Positions 17,003 through 24,536 of a stretch of DNA of 37,700 nucleotides are shown piece by piece. Each line of letters starts with the position of its first letter. Position 1 is the stretch's first letter. The translations under genes and the position numbers were made by a program. The DNA lies in IMG/VR virus record IMGVR_UViG_3300010938_000085, positions 1 to 37,700 of that record; one strand, written 5' to 3'. Under the pieces are notes generated by a model that searched no databases, was not told where the DNA came from, and saw nothing but the letters and a program-made list of their open reading frames with translations. This stretch comes from a virus.

Positions 17003-18535
17003 CTACTCCTTCTCGATATTCTCGACAAAAGCCGCCGTATGGATGGACGTGAGCTTCATCACATCGTCATCCCCTTGGTATTCGATCTTGTACTGGATAT
17101 CCCGGCCTCGACCCAACTGCTCCAGATCGAACTTCTTCCGGTTCAGGACGGCATTTGGAAAAATCATCGGAAGGCTAGCCGGTAAGGAAACGCCGCCGCC
17201 GGAGAGATCCTGCGTCCCTAGCTGCACATAGCCGCCGGCGTTGACTTGCGCCGAAAGAGTCGCCGTTCCGCTTGTCGCCTGGAACTCGAATTCAACGAAC
17301 TCGAAAATCTTGTCAGACATCGGCGCTTCAAGGTCGTCCCTGCGCGTCTCGATCAAAACCGGAATTGCCGTCGCGTTGTCATTCTCATCAGCGTCGAACA
17401 TCTTGTAGACCTTCGAATCGGCCCGGCTCTCGCCGCCATACAGCTTCTCACCGTCGTTCTCGATGTCCGAGACGGTGACGCTCAGGATGTTCATGTTGGT
17501 GAACCTGGTCCACCCCTTCGAGAGCGTGTCATACACAAAGGCGTCTGTCGGACTAGTGGCAACCCCGGTAGGCACGAAGAAGATGGCCTTGTTGTCGATG
17601 AAGACGGCGCAAGAGGTGTGGAGGTACTTCTTGTTGATCTCGTCGATCCACGACTGGATCTCGAACGACATCGGGATATCCGCCCCGGTCAGCTTGTTCT
17701 GCTCATTCCTCTGAATGGACCGGATGTGAGCGTCGTTTCCGAGAAACCAGATATCCGTCCCGACCTGGATGATCGTGCGCTTCGCGGAGCATCCGAACCG
17801 GATATCGACAGCCGTTGGAACCCAGTTGGCCGGAGAGGCGTCTGAAACGTCGATAATGTAAATCCCGACTTCCTTAAATACCAGAAGCTCGAACTCCCTG
17901 AATTTTCGCAAGCCGGTAATCCGGTAATTGTCCCCCGCGTTGACCTGCTTGAAGTTGTTGGTCCTGTCAAAGGTCTGCGGCGCCAACGAGTCAGAGAAAT
18001 AAACGCGGCTTTCGTTCCCGGCCCCCGACTCTCCGGCCACGAAGAGCCTGTTGATCATCCACTCTGCGTGGGTTCCACGCGGAGGATCCGCGTTCGTGTT
18101 TCCTTCGTCAGTGACCGTAGATCCGTCAGGCCCAAGGCTGTAGACGTTATCGGCCCCGTTCAGAAAGAAGGCCCTGTTGAAGGCTACGACGATATCGGTG
18201 ATCAGATTCGGCGTCGGTGTGAACGGCAGGGTCAAGCTGGACCACGATCCGGATCCGGTCCACTTCTGAACTGTAGAACCGAAGACGCGCAACAGGATCT
18301 GAGTCCCGCCTTCAGGGTCAAATCCGGAGAGTCCGACAATCCTGGAAGATCCTCCGTCGTCTCCGACTGTACTGAATCCCTGACGGCTCTGAAGAAGTCC
18401 AAGGGTCGTCACAACCGCATTCTCGATGTTTACCGCGAACCCCTTGGCGATCTCGGTCGAATGCTGACGATTATCCACGCCGCGCCATCCGCGCTCCGTG
18501 CTGATCGTGTAGACGTCGTCTAAAACGTCGGCCAT
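17003..18535 (-). CDS. Tail nozzle / stabilisation protein (beta-propeller type)
   Basis: 510 residues, nearly all beta strands with repeated blades, e.g. GGTQILLRVFGSTVQKWTG, TPNLITDIVVAFNRAFFLNG and TDAFVYDTLSKGWTRFTN. Such WT.F and f.D..Sk.Wt elements recur in tail-nozzle proteins of podoviruses (P22 gp10 and T7 gp12 functional class). It would close the tail tube and hold the packaged DNA. It lies directly downstream of the adaptor gene, the usual order. No enzyme motifs. Confidence 0.75.
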   Translation of the reverse strand: MADVLDDVYTISTERGWRGVDNRQHSTEIAKGFAVNIENAVVTTLGLLQSRQGFSTVGDDGGSSRIVGLSGFDPEGGTQILLRVFGSTVQKWTGSGSWSSLTLPFTPTPNLITDIVVAFNRAFFLNGADNVYSLGPDGSTVTDEGNTNADPPRGTHAEWMINRLFVAGESGAGNESRVYFSDSLAPQTFDRTNNFKQVNAGDNYRITGLRKFREFELLVFKEVGIYIIDVSDASPANWVPTAVDIRFGCSAKRTIIQVGTDIWFLGNDAHIRSIQRNEQNKLTGADIPMSFEIQSWIDEINKKYLHTSCAVFIDNKAIFFVPTGVATSPTDAFVYDTLSKGWTRFTNMNILSVTVSDIENDGEKLYGGESRADSKVYKMFDADENDNATAIPVLIETRRDDLEAPMSDKIFEFVEFEFQATSGTATLSAQVNAGGYVQLGTQDLSGGGVSLPASLPMIFPNAVLNRKKFDLEQLGRGRDIQYKIEYQGDDDVMKLTSIHTAAFVENIEKE

Positions 18536-19450
18536 TTACACCGCCTTCGGGGTGAGCTGCTGAATGCCATCATCGAACATCTCTTGAACCATCAGCGCCG
18601 CCAATTCGTTCTCGGCCGCCCGCTCCTCCTGCAGCGCCTTAGCGTACTGCTTCTGCTCCTTCAGGGCGTCGGCGTAGGCTGCCGAAATCAGATAGGCGCC
18701 GCAATCGAACTCCGGAACATCAAGGTCGTTCACGAGCCTCATCACCTGCTTGTTGTAGTAGATGGCAACCGTCGGCGCGGAATTCGGGACAAGATGCAGG
18801 CGAAGACGCTTGTACTTGACAGTGAATTCGTTCTGGACCAGCTTCGCCAGGACATTCGCTGAAGTCGTCTTTTCCCGAATCGTGACGACCCCGGTTGTGG
18901 TTGCATTCTTGGACACCCTGATGAACGTCCCGGCATCATAGGTATTCACGGAATCAACCGCAGTCGTTCCATTCATGGCAATCGTCTCGGCAACGTCTTC
19001 GCCGCCGACCGTGCCAAAGACCCTGACGCTGAAAGCGGAATTGTCCGAGTCCGATGAGGAAACGACTTGAACTTTATCGGCAACGCTCAAGGACGCGGCG
19101 GATCCAACCTCTCCGACGAGAGAGTATTTCACAGCGTTTCCGGAGCCGTTGATCGTATCGACGTTACGGCGCCAAAGCTCCGTAAAGGAGGAAACGTCAA
19201 GCAGCTTCTTGTTGGTCATTTCAGCGATCATGAATAGGCTGCCGACGCGCTTCGGGAGAATCAGGAACGCCGACCCGGAAACGAGGGTGACGCCGGTCTC
19301 CCTGGCATCGAAGAGGGCTGCCCACGGGTGGCGCTTCGCCAGCGTCTCGTAGCGAAGATTCACCCACCGCTTGATCTTGGCCTGAAAAACAGAATCTGAT
19401 TTCTGAATCTTGTCGGAGACGGTCCCGTAAATCTCGGCGAACGTGATCAC
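18536..19450 (-). CDS. Head-tail adaptor (tail tubular A-like) with inserted beta domain
   Basis: 304 residues from a GTG at 19450 that overlaps the upstream stop (GTGA). The N-terminal helices (DKIQKSDSVFQAKIKRWVNL; LAKRHPWAAL) and C-terminal helices (GAYLISAAYADALKEQKQYA) match the all-helical adaptor fold that docks under the portal. Between about residues 95 and 190 is a Ser/Thr/Val-rich beta segment (LSVADKVQVVSSSDSDNSAF), which looks like an inserted Ig-like domain. Paired with the nozzle gene next to it. Confidence 0.75.
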   Translation of the reverse strand: MITFAEIYGTVSDKIQKSDSVFQAKIKRWVNLRYETLAKRHPWAALFDARETGVTLVSGSAFLILPKRVGSLFMIAEMTNKKLLDVSSFTELWRRNVDTINGSGNAVKYSLVGEVGSAASLSVADKVQVVSSSDSDNSAFSVRVFGTVGGEDVAETIAMNGTTAVDSVNTYDAGTFIRVSKNATTTGVVTIREKTTSANVLAKLVQNEFTVKYKRLRLHLVPNSAPTVAIYYNKQVMRLVNDLDVPEFDCGAYLISAAYADALKEQKQYAKALQEERAAENELAALMVQEMFDDGIQQLTPKAV

Positions 19451-20139
19451 ACCGGCACCGCCTTCCTGAAGGTATCCGGCCTACCGGGGTGAAGATTCGT
19501 CATATCCGGCGTCCATGCCCTCCAAACCCTTTCGAGCCAATCGCTTGCGAATTCTCCCCTGTGACCATTATAGCGCAACTTATCGCGCATTGCAGAGTCG
19601 TCACCAACGTAGCTCATGTGGGCGCACTTGATGATTGACTCGGGAATCCTGACGACGGAACACCTTGCCGGGTCAAAATTTCTTTTGTCAGTAAACCTGA
19701 CGCCGTTCCTGACAACGGCAACTCCGGCATACCAGTGGTCCACCTCGATCTTGAAATTCCTCGTCTTCCAATAGATATCCTGAGCGATGTAGTAAATATC
19801 TGCGGCCTGATTCAACCTGATGAATTCGGTTGCCTCAAGAACGTCGTCGCGCTGATAAATCTCATCCGTGTCAACGACCCAAGAGAAATCACAGTCTCCA
19901 AGCATGTCGAGACATGCGTTCCGTTGTTCTTCTTCGGTTTCCCAGTACCCCTCGTAAACCTTGCAGCCGTTCCACCTGAGCCTTCCAAGAAGCTCGGAAT
20001 TGTCAATCCGCTCGCCCGGGATTCCCCAAGGCGCGGAGCTGACCATGACGACCTTCTTCTCGATAAACGAAAACGGCGCAAGAACCTCATCAATGAATCT
20101 GAAATCCTTCATGGCGACCATCGAAAAACCGAATTTCAT
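19447..20139 (-). CDS. Glycosyltransferase-like protein (second)
   Basis: 230 residues. MKFGFSMVAMKDFRFIDEVL opens a GT-A like core; FSWVVDTDEIYQRDD (86-99) supplies a D-x-D motif at residues 90-92 for metal and nucleotide-sugar binding; the C-terminal third has AHMSYVGDD and DKLRYNGHRGEF, typical of glycosyltransferases that act on surface or protein glycans. The family is uncertain (GT2-like). It lies within the tail genes, coupled on both sides by ATGA/GTGA overlaps, so it is made late and may modify a virion protein such as the neighbouring fibre proteins. The acceptor is inferred only. Confidence 0.65.
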   Translation of the reverse strand: MKFGFSMVAMKDFRFIDEVLAPFSFIEKKVVMVSSAPWGIPGERIDNSELLGRLRWNGCKVYEGYWETEEEQRNACLDMLGDCDFSWVVDTDEIYQRDDVLEATEFIRLNQAADIYYIAQDIYWKTRNFKIEVDHWYAGVAVVRNGVRFTDKRNFDPARCSVVRIPESIIKCAHMSYVGDDSAMRDKLRYNGHRGEFASDWLERVWRAWTPDMTNLHPGRPDTFRKAVPV

Positions 20140-20387
20140 TTGATCAGTTTTCCGATATCATCGGCGCTCTTTCCCCACCTTTTAATCGCCTCAGATTCGG
20201 TTCCACTCCATGTCGCCTTGGGTATAGGCGTATCAAGCGGATCATCGACGACAATTCTGCTCGGATCTCCGCCGACGACGGACCAACTCAACCCGGTTGG
20301 AACATCCGGTCTTACCGGATTTCCACTTGAATGGGCCGTTACGCCTGTTCCATCGCCGATAATCAGTACCTCGCAACACTTTCTCAT
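20136..20387 (-). CDS. Small structural-region protein, unknown
   Basis: 83 residues. It begins MRKCCEVLIIGDGTGVTAHS, then a Pro/Asp-rich middle (DPSRIVVDDPLDTPIPKATW) and a short helical end (SADDIGKLIK). The beta-turn-rich middle resembles an Ig-like or spacer segment of tail proteins. Both ends overlap the neighbours by ATGA. It could be a small fibre accessory; no family is recognised. Confidence 0.55.
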   Translation of the reverse strand: MRKCCEVLIIGDGTGVTAHSSGNPVRPDVPTGLSWSVVGGDPSRIVVDDPLDTPIPKATWSGTESEAIKRWGKSADDIGKLIK

Positions 20388-21052
20388 GGGCAGACGATTA
20401 TCTTAGTTTCCTGGTAAATTCGATTGACAATCATCGTACTGACAACGTCGTTAACGCCCAGGCGAAACATCTTGCCGTTCCCATCCCATGTAAAGCTGGC
20501 CGTGCCCATCAGGACCCAATTTGATTCTGTGTCAACAACCTGCTTGTACCAGTTCACGGTGGATCCAATCGTCTGTATCCGTAAGCGAACCGTTGTAAGA
20601 TTTGGAAATGCCGCAACGGTCGCAACAACCGAACTTGCCCCGTTCACAAGCTTTATCGCGCTAAGATCAGACCCGCTTCGCTCCCACCTTGCTCCGTCTA
20701 AATGCGACGGAGCATCAACTGCAAAGTATTGATCTCCGTTCTGTCCGAACCGAACCTCGGCAACCCAGTCTATGTCGGTTTCAGCCGATACATTCAAAAT
20801 TGAATTGTTGGCAAAAGACGGGGCTCCGCTTGGCCCGAGTGTGAGTGCGCCACCTGAAACAGAAATGGCTCCGCCCGATGTCCAATATGATGACAGGCCG
20901 GATCCGTCAAAATTATCTCCGTAAAAGCACTCTGGGCGACTTCCACCCCTCGTCCTGTATGTTCTGACGATTCTCATTCCGCGCCTCTTGCGCGCAATGT
21001 CGGAGGCGAACGATGCCGCTAGATCGCCTCTTAACGGAAACTGATCGCCCAT
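20384..21052 (-). CDS. LamG/concanavalin-like lectin-fold virion protein
   Basis: 222 residues. After a basic N-terminus comes a jelly-roll pattern: YGDNFDGSGLSSYWTSGGAI (44-63), then GGALTLGPSG, DIDWVAEVRFGQNGDQYFAV, TTVRLRIQTIGSTVNWYKQV and FRLGVNDVVSTMIVNRIYQE. This is the strand order of laminin-G/DUF1349-like carbohydrate-binding domains. Such domains on phage capsids or fibres often give weak binding to glycans. A good site (gggagg) precedes the ATG at 21052, inside the 9-residue mini-ORF. Confidence 0.65.
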   Translation of the reverse strand: MGDQFPLRGDLAASFASDIARKRRGMRIVRTYRTRGGSRPECFYGDNFDGSGLSSYWTSGGAISVSGGALTLGPSGAPSFANNSILNVSAETDIDWVAEVRFGQNGDQYFAVDAPSHLDGARWERSGSDLSAIKLVNGASSVVATVAAFPNLTTVRLRIQTIGSTVNWYKQVVDTESNWVLMGTASFTWDGNGKMFRLGVNDVVSTMIVNRIYQETKIIVCP

Positions 21053-21082
21053 CTAGAACCTCCCACCGATCCACACGGCCAT
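21053..21082 (-). CDS. Coupled mini-ORF, 9 residues
   Basis: MAVWIGGRF followed by TAG, which abuts the ATG of the LamG-like gene (TAGATG). It starts 1 nt after the lipoprotein stop. The GTGGGAGG coding for its VGGRF end region serves as ribosome site for the next gene. It is probably a leader that keeps ribosomes moving across the gap, and too short for a folded product. Confidence 0.3.
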   Translation of the reverse strand: MAVWIGGRF

Positions 21083-21083
21083 G

Positions 21084-21545
21084 TCAGACCCCCTTCGGGG
21101 CCGTGATGGACTCAACAACAGCCGTGAGCTTTGCGGCGTTGGAAGGCGTCAAAAGTTCATCCTTTGCCGCAATCAACTCGGCAACAATCACCTTGGCCGC
21201 CGGATCTCCGCTCGCCAGTTTCTTCTTGCCGCGCTCGACACCGACAATAAGAGCCTCGACTTGTTCCCTATTAGCCTTGGCAACGCTGTAAGCCCTGTAG
21301 GCCAGGCCCGCCCCGGGCACAAAGCCGATCAGAATCTGCATGCCGAGCTCGATCCAGGGAGAGGCGTCGATGGGCAGCCCGGCGTCCTTGCGCTCTTCGG
21401 GCGTGATCACGCCGTCCTTGTCGGCGTCGACCTGTTTCAGTGCGGCGTCGGATGGGCCGAACAGCATATCGGTGGCGACGCAGCCGCCCAAGACGGCGAC
21501 GCATCCGGCGAGAGTTGCTCCGGCGAACCATGCGGCCTTCTTCAT
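21084..21545 (-). CDS. Lipoprotein-like protein with EF-hand loop
   Basis: 153 residues. MKKAAWFAGATLAGCVAVLGGC is a lipoprotein signal with lipobox LGGC (Cys22; LAGC at Cys15 is an alternative). Residues 40-51, DADKDGVITPEE, form a textbook 12-residue EF-hand calcium loop. A hydrophobic stretch (MQILIGFVPGAGLAYRAYS, about 68-86) could be a second membrane contact, followed by a helical tail. It is coupled by ATGA to a holin-like gene, so a role in lysis (outer-membrane partner) or in envelope exclusion is likely, but no spanin match is clear. Confidence 0.6.
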   Translation of the reverse strand: MKKAAWFAGATLAGCVAVLGGCVATDMLFGPSDAALKQVDADKDGVITPEERKDAGLPIDASPWIELGMQILIGFVPGAGLAYRAYSVAKANREQVEALIVGVERGKKKLASGDPAAKVIVAELIAAKDELLTPSNAAKLTAVVESITAPKGV

Positions 21546-21766
21546 TTAGAACCTCCCATGTGAGATGTGATCCAGCCGGCTATGCCACCCAGTATAGATC
21601 CGGCACCAATGGCAAACGAGCGTGAGTTTTCAAGAGATCCGATGCGGCCATTCTGCTTCTTGAGGGCATCCCTTATCTCTGCGATGTCCATACGGATCTC
21701 TTTAAGCATCGCCTTCACTTCACCCTTCCACTCCGCGTCGGCCAATCTCCTGTCCCCGTCACTCAT
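21542..21766 (-). CDS. Holin-like / XhlA-like small membrane protein
   Basis: 74 residues. A charged amphipathic helix (GEVKAMLKEIRMDIAEIRDALKK is its core region) is followed by one C-terminal hydrophobic segment, SFAIGAGSILGGIAGWIT, and a short tail. This N-terminal coiled coil plus C-terminal membrane helix is the layout of XhlA-type hemolysin/holin accessory proteins. A strong site (aggagg) sits before the ATG. It lies next to the lipoprotein-like gene; no endolysin gene is seen nearby. Confidence 0.65.
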   Translation of the reverse strand: MSDGDRRLADAEWKGEVKAMLKEIRMDIAEIRDALKKQNGRIGSLENSRSFAIGAGSILGGIAGWITSHMGGSK

Positions 21767-21778
21767 GCCGCCTCCTGA

Positions 21779-21958
21779 TTATCCGCAACACCCTTCGGGA
21801 GGATTTTCGGCGCACGTCTCGCACCGGAACCCGATTTCTGTTTTCGCCGTCCACGTCGCCTCGTCCCATGCGTCAGGCTCCGGCTCCGTGACGAAAGCCG
21901 GGACGAGCGCAAGGCAACACTCGCACTTCGCCTGTCTGGTTTCTTTCTCGTCTGCCAT
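21779..21958 (-). CDS. Small Cys-rich (zinc-ribbon-like) protein
   Basis: 59 residues. It contains KCECCLALVP (11-20), then an acidic Trp-rich middle (EPDAWDEATW) and RCETCAENPPEGCCG at the end, giving two Cys pairs spaced like a zinc ribbon. The ATG starts one base after the stop of the adhesin-like gene, and its end is followed by the ribosome site of the holin-like gene. Its position in a run of tightly packed genes supports it as real. Function unknown. Confidence 0.65.
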   Translation of the reverse strand: MADEKETRQAKCECCLALVPAFVTEPEPDAWDEATWTAKTEIGFRCETCAENPPEGCCG

Positions 21959-21959
21959 T

Positions 21960-22901
21960 TTAGAATCTCTGCCCGGTCATGCGATTGTAGCGATACGCCT
22001 CGCCGTCGGAACCCGCGGCACCGGCCGACCCCGCGACACCCGTTCCTGACGCGGCCCCACCTGCGCCGCCGGAACCTCCGATTGACCGGAATGTCCCTGC
22101 CCCGGTGTAGATGTCGCAGACGAGGACGAGAAGGCCTCCACCACCCCCGCCGCCGCCGCCTCCGCCGCCAGCGTTTCCGGCCGGTGGAGTCCCTCCGTTC
22201 CCGCCGCTCCCGCCATCGACCTTGATGGTACCCTGATTCACGACTTCCTTGGCGAGGATCACGAGGCTACCCGATCCGCCGCCTCCGCACCCGCCGCCGC
22301 CGCCCCTGTTCGTACCGTCCCCGCCGCCTCCGGCCCCGCCCCCACCGCCAGCCCCGTGCCAGTCCGGAACCTGGTCGAAGAAGTCCGCCGAATAGGAGCC
22401 CTCCACCGCATACGGGAGAATCGTCAGGGTTCCGCCGGTCCCGCCGGTCCCTCCGGCCCCGGATGATCCGGCCCCGCCGTTCCCTCCGGCCCCGCCTTTT
22501 CCTCCGCGCCCGGCCCCACCGTTTCCATTATCCCCGTTCGATCCGGTGCCGGTCTGCCCTGCTCCGCCCGAAGACCTTTCGAATCCTGCTCCAGTCGAAG
22601 CGCCGACCGATAAGGTTCCCAGACTACACCGAGTCACGCCGGAAGCCGAGCCGCCGTTCGCTCCCCTCCGCCTGATGGTCCCGCCGGAATCGACCTGGAG
22701 TTTCGTCCTGACGCGGATACTCACGGCCCCGTTCACCGTGAGGGTTCCGCCGTTCTGCACCGTCACGTTGTCGTATTCCTTGCGCGTGCCGACTGTCGTC
22801 GATCCGGTGACGGTGAGGTCCCCGTCCGATCCGTCGCCGTAGGCCCCTTCGAGCGTTTCGATTGGCCGAAGTCCGCCAAACGATCCGTGAAGGCCGCGCA
22901 T
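21960..22901 (-). CDS. Second glycine-rich adhesin-like fibre protein
   Basis: 313 residues from ATG 22901, which overlaps the previous stop (TGATG); an upstream in-frame start at 22991 would lie deep in the previous gene. It opens with a fibre motif (YGDGSDGDLTVTGSTTV), a beta segment (YDNVTVQNGGTLTVNGAV) and then about 210 residues of Gly-rich repeats, with runs of up to 12 glycines, interrupted by hydrophobic strands (GSLVILAKEVVNQGTIKVDG; GLLVLVCDIYTGAGTF). The alternation of Gly-rich loops and strands fits a polyglycine-type adhesin tip. Together with the protein at 15747, the phage has two such candidates. Confidence 0.7.
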   Translation of the reverse strand: MRGLHGSFGGLRPIETLEGAYGDGSDGDLTVTGSTTVGTRKEYDNVTVQNGGTLTVNGAVSIRVRTKLQVDSGGTIRRRGANGGSASGVTRCSLGTLSVGASTGAGFERSSGGAGQTGTGSNGDNGNGGAGRGGKGGAGGNGGAGSSGAGGTGGTGGTLTILPYAVEGSYSADFFDQVPDWHGAGGGGGAGGGGDGTNRGGGGGCGGGGSGSLVILAKEVVNQGTIKVDGGSGGNGGTPPAGNAGGGGGGGGGGGGLLVLVCDIYTGAGTFRSIGGSGGAGGAASGTGVAGSAGAAGSDGEAYRYNRMTGQRF

Positions 22902-23932
22902 CACGCCACCTGCCAGAAGACTTTCGAGGCGGTCCCGCTCTCCGCGATGACGTAGACCTTGTTCGCGTTGTCCACCGGGACCATGACCCAATCGCCGGGG
23001 GCAAGCTCCACACCGTCCGTCGCGTCCGCGCTATCTGCCGTCACGTCGGAATTGCCGACGAATAGCCGAACCGAGTTTTTGACGCTTGACTTCACCAACA
23101 CTCCCTGCCTGGCGACGATGCTGGTCGTCGTGATCTGGACGGCAGTGGTCCCTATCGAGGATTTCCTGCCGTGGTCGAAGACGCCGACCGATCCGGCGGT
23201 GTGCTGATATCCCTTCTCATCGAGATAGGCCCTGACGCGGTCATTATTGGCGACAGCCGTGGGCTCCGACGTGTGCGCCCGACCGCCCATGAGAAGCGGG
23301 TTCCCGGCATCGACGGCATCGTGCGCCACATCACCGGCGATAGCCGCCGCGCTCTCCGCGCTGATATTGAGACCGCGTTCGTTCCCTGCGTTATCCCGGA
23401 GCCGGACGTACAGATTCCGGTTCGCCGACATTCGGACATTGCCGAACTGGTTTTCGATGATCAAGGTCGGGGCCGTGTCGTCGAATTGCCCGACGAGCCC
23501 TGACGCAAGGATGCCGGTCCCTGTGCTGTTGAGCGCGTTGGCTATCTCGCGGATGCGGCTCCAATCCGTGCCGTCCCAAACCATGCCGAACGCTCCGACC
23601 GCCGGTACCGTAGGATTCGCCGTGTTATCGGCGAGGGCCGCCGCCGGAGGAAGCTCTGTATCGACAGCCCCACCGATAGAGACAATGCCATCGACGGTCA
23701 GAGAGTTTCCGTTGTCGTTAACTGGCAGGACGACAGTGGAAACAATGTTTACGTCTTGAGTGCCGGACGGAGTAACCGAGGCGTTTACATGAAGGGTTCC
23801 GTCCGCATCAGCGAGAAGCGTGACTGGGACTCCACCGCTGGTAAGCGCCCTGAGAAGAACCTTCTTGGCGTGCGCCGGTTGGTCATGCTCTTCAATGGTG
23901 ATGATATTTTCGTTTCCGGGCGCCGGCATCAC
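22901..23932 (-). CDS. Fibre or head-decoration structural protein
   Basis: 343 residues from GTG 23932 (ATG at 23929 is an alternative). The first 110 residues are beta-rich with repeated Val-rich strands (VNIVSTVVLPVNDNGNSLTV); then FGMVWDGTDWSRIREIANAL, a motif common in phage fibre shafts; the C-terminus (VKNSVRLFVGNSDVTADSAD, then PGDWVMVPVDNANKVYVIAE) is a compact jelly-roll-like unit seen on many phage structural proteins. No enzyme motifs. It is followed directly by the glycine-rich adhesin gene, so it probably forms the shaft or base of that fibre. Confidence 0.65.
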   Translation of the reverse strand: MMPAPGNENIITIEEHDQPAHAKKVLLRALTSGGVPVTLLADADGTLHVNASVTPSGTQDVNIVSTVVLPVNDNGNSLTVDGIVSIGGAVDTELPPAAALADNTANPTVPAVGAFGMVWDGTDWSRIREIANALNSTGTGILASGLVGQFDDTAPTLIIENQFGNVRMSANRNLYVRLRDNAGNERGLNISAESAAAIAGDVAHDAVDAGNPLLMGGRAHTSEPTAVANNDRVRAYLDEKGYQHTAGSVGVFDHGRKSSIGTTAVQITTTSIVARQGVLVKSSVKNSVRLFVGNSDVTADSADATDGVELAPGDWVMVPVDNANKVYVIAESGTASKVFWQVA

Positions 23933-23976
23933 ATCATCCTGTATATTTTCGCCGCCTCTTTCCTCAGCTCGCTCAT
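23929..23976 (-). CDS. Coupled mini-ORF, 15 residues
   Basis: MSELRKEAAKIYRMM. The ATG overlaps the upstream stop as ATGA, and the stop overlaps the next gene's start (GTGATG). It spans the only gap between these two genes, so it may serve to pass ribosomes along. Its charged helical sequence could also be a small peptide product. Confidence 0.35.
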   Translation of the reverse strand: MSELRKEAAKIYRMM

Positions 23977-24536
23977 TGCCGATTCAATCGAATGATCTCT
24001 ATCGAGGTGCCATCGGAGGAAGGCTGTTGCTTTTGCGGCGTCGATCTCGGCAATAATCCCGTCCCGTTCATATAGGAGGGCGAACCGGACCCTCTCTCCT
24101 CCTGAGCAATCTGGAGGTTGATCTGGTTTCGATCCATCAGGAGTCTCGCGTATCGGTAGAGCTGATCCAGCTTCGTCTCCCCTATTTGTGGGGATCCGGT
24201 TTTCAGCATCAGCTCCTTGATCGCCCATGTGACTTCCTCCAGATCGCTCGACTGGACCTCCATTGACGCCGCCTCGACAATTCGCTTGAGTTTATTCTGT
24301 ACATCCTCGTCAAACAAATGACCGCGATCAACTCCAATGGCGAGCGCCGCCCTGATTTGATAGGCATCGACCATGCCTTCGGATGACTCCTGAACCTTTA
24401 CCGGCTTCGCCTGTTTGTCAACGATGACGGTCGGCTCTATGACCGGCTTCGCCTCGGCCTGGATCACCACCGGAGCCTCAGACGCTTCTGGAAAGGCAAA
24501 GTCCATTTTTCGTTTTCGCGCCTCCAGTAAAGACAT
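23973..24536 (-). CDS. Late-region protein, unknown, helical C-terminus
   Basis: 187 residues from ATG 24536; ATG 24506 is an alternative with a purine-rich stretch further upstream. An acidic/Val/Lys-rich linker (KPVIEPTVIVDKQAKPVKVQ) precedes a helical domain (QIRAALAIGVDRGHLFDEDV; LEEVTWAIKELMLK; KLDQLYRYARLLMDRNQI). The start overlaps the glycosyltransferase gene by 59 nt. No known family; a linker plus helical bundle suggests a structural or chaperone role. Confidence 0.55.
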   Translation of the reverse strand: MSLLEARKRKMDFAFPEASEAPVVIQAEAKPVIEPTVIVDKQAKPVKVQESSEGMVDAYQIRAALAIGVDRGHLFDEDVQNKLKRIVEAASMEVQSSDLEEVTWAIKELMLKTGSPQIGETKLDQLYRYARLLMDRNQINLQIAQEERGSGSPSYMNGTGLLPRSTPQKQQPSSDGTSIEIIRLNRQ

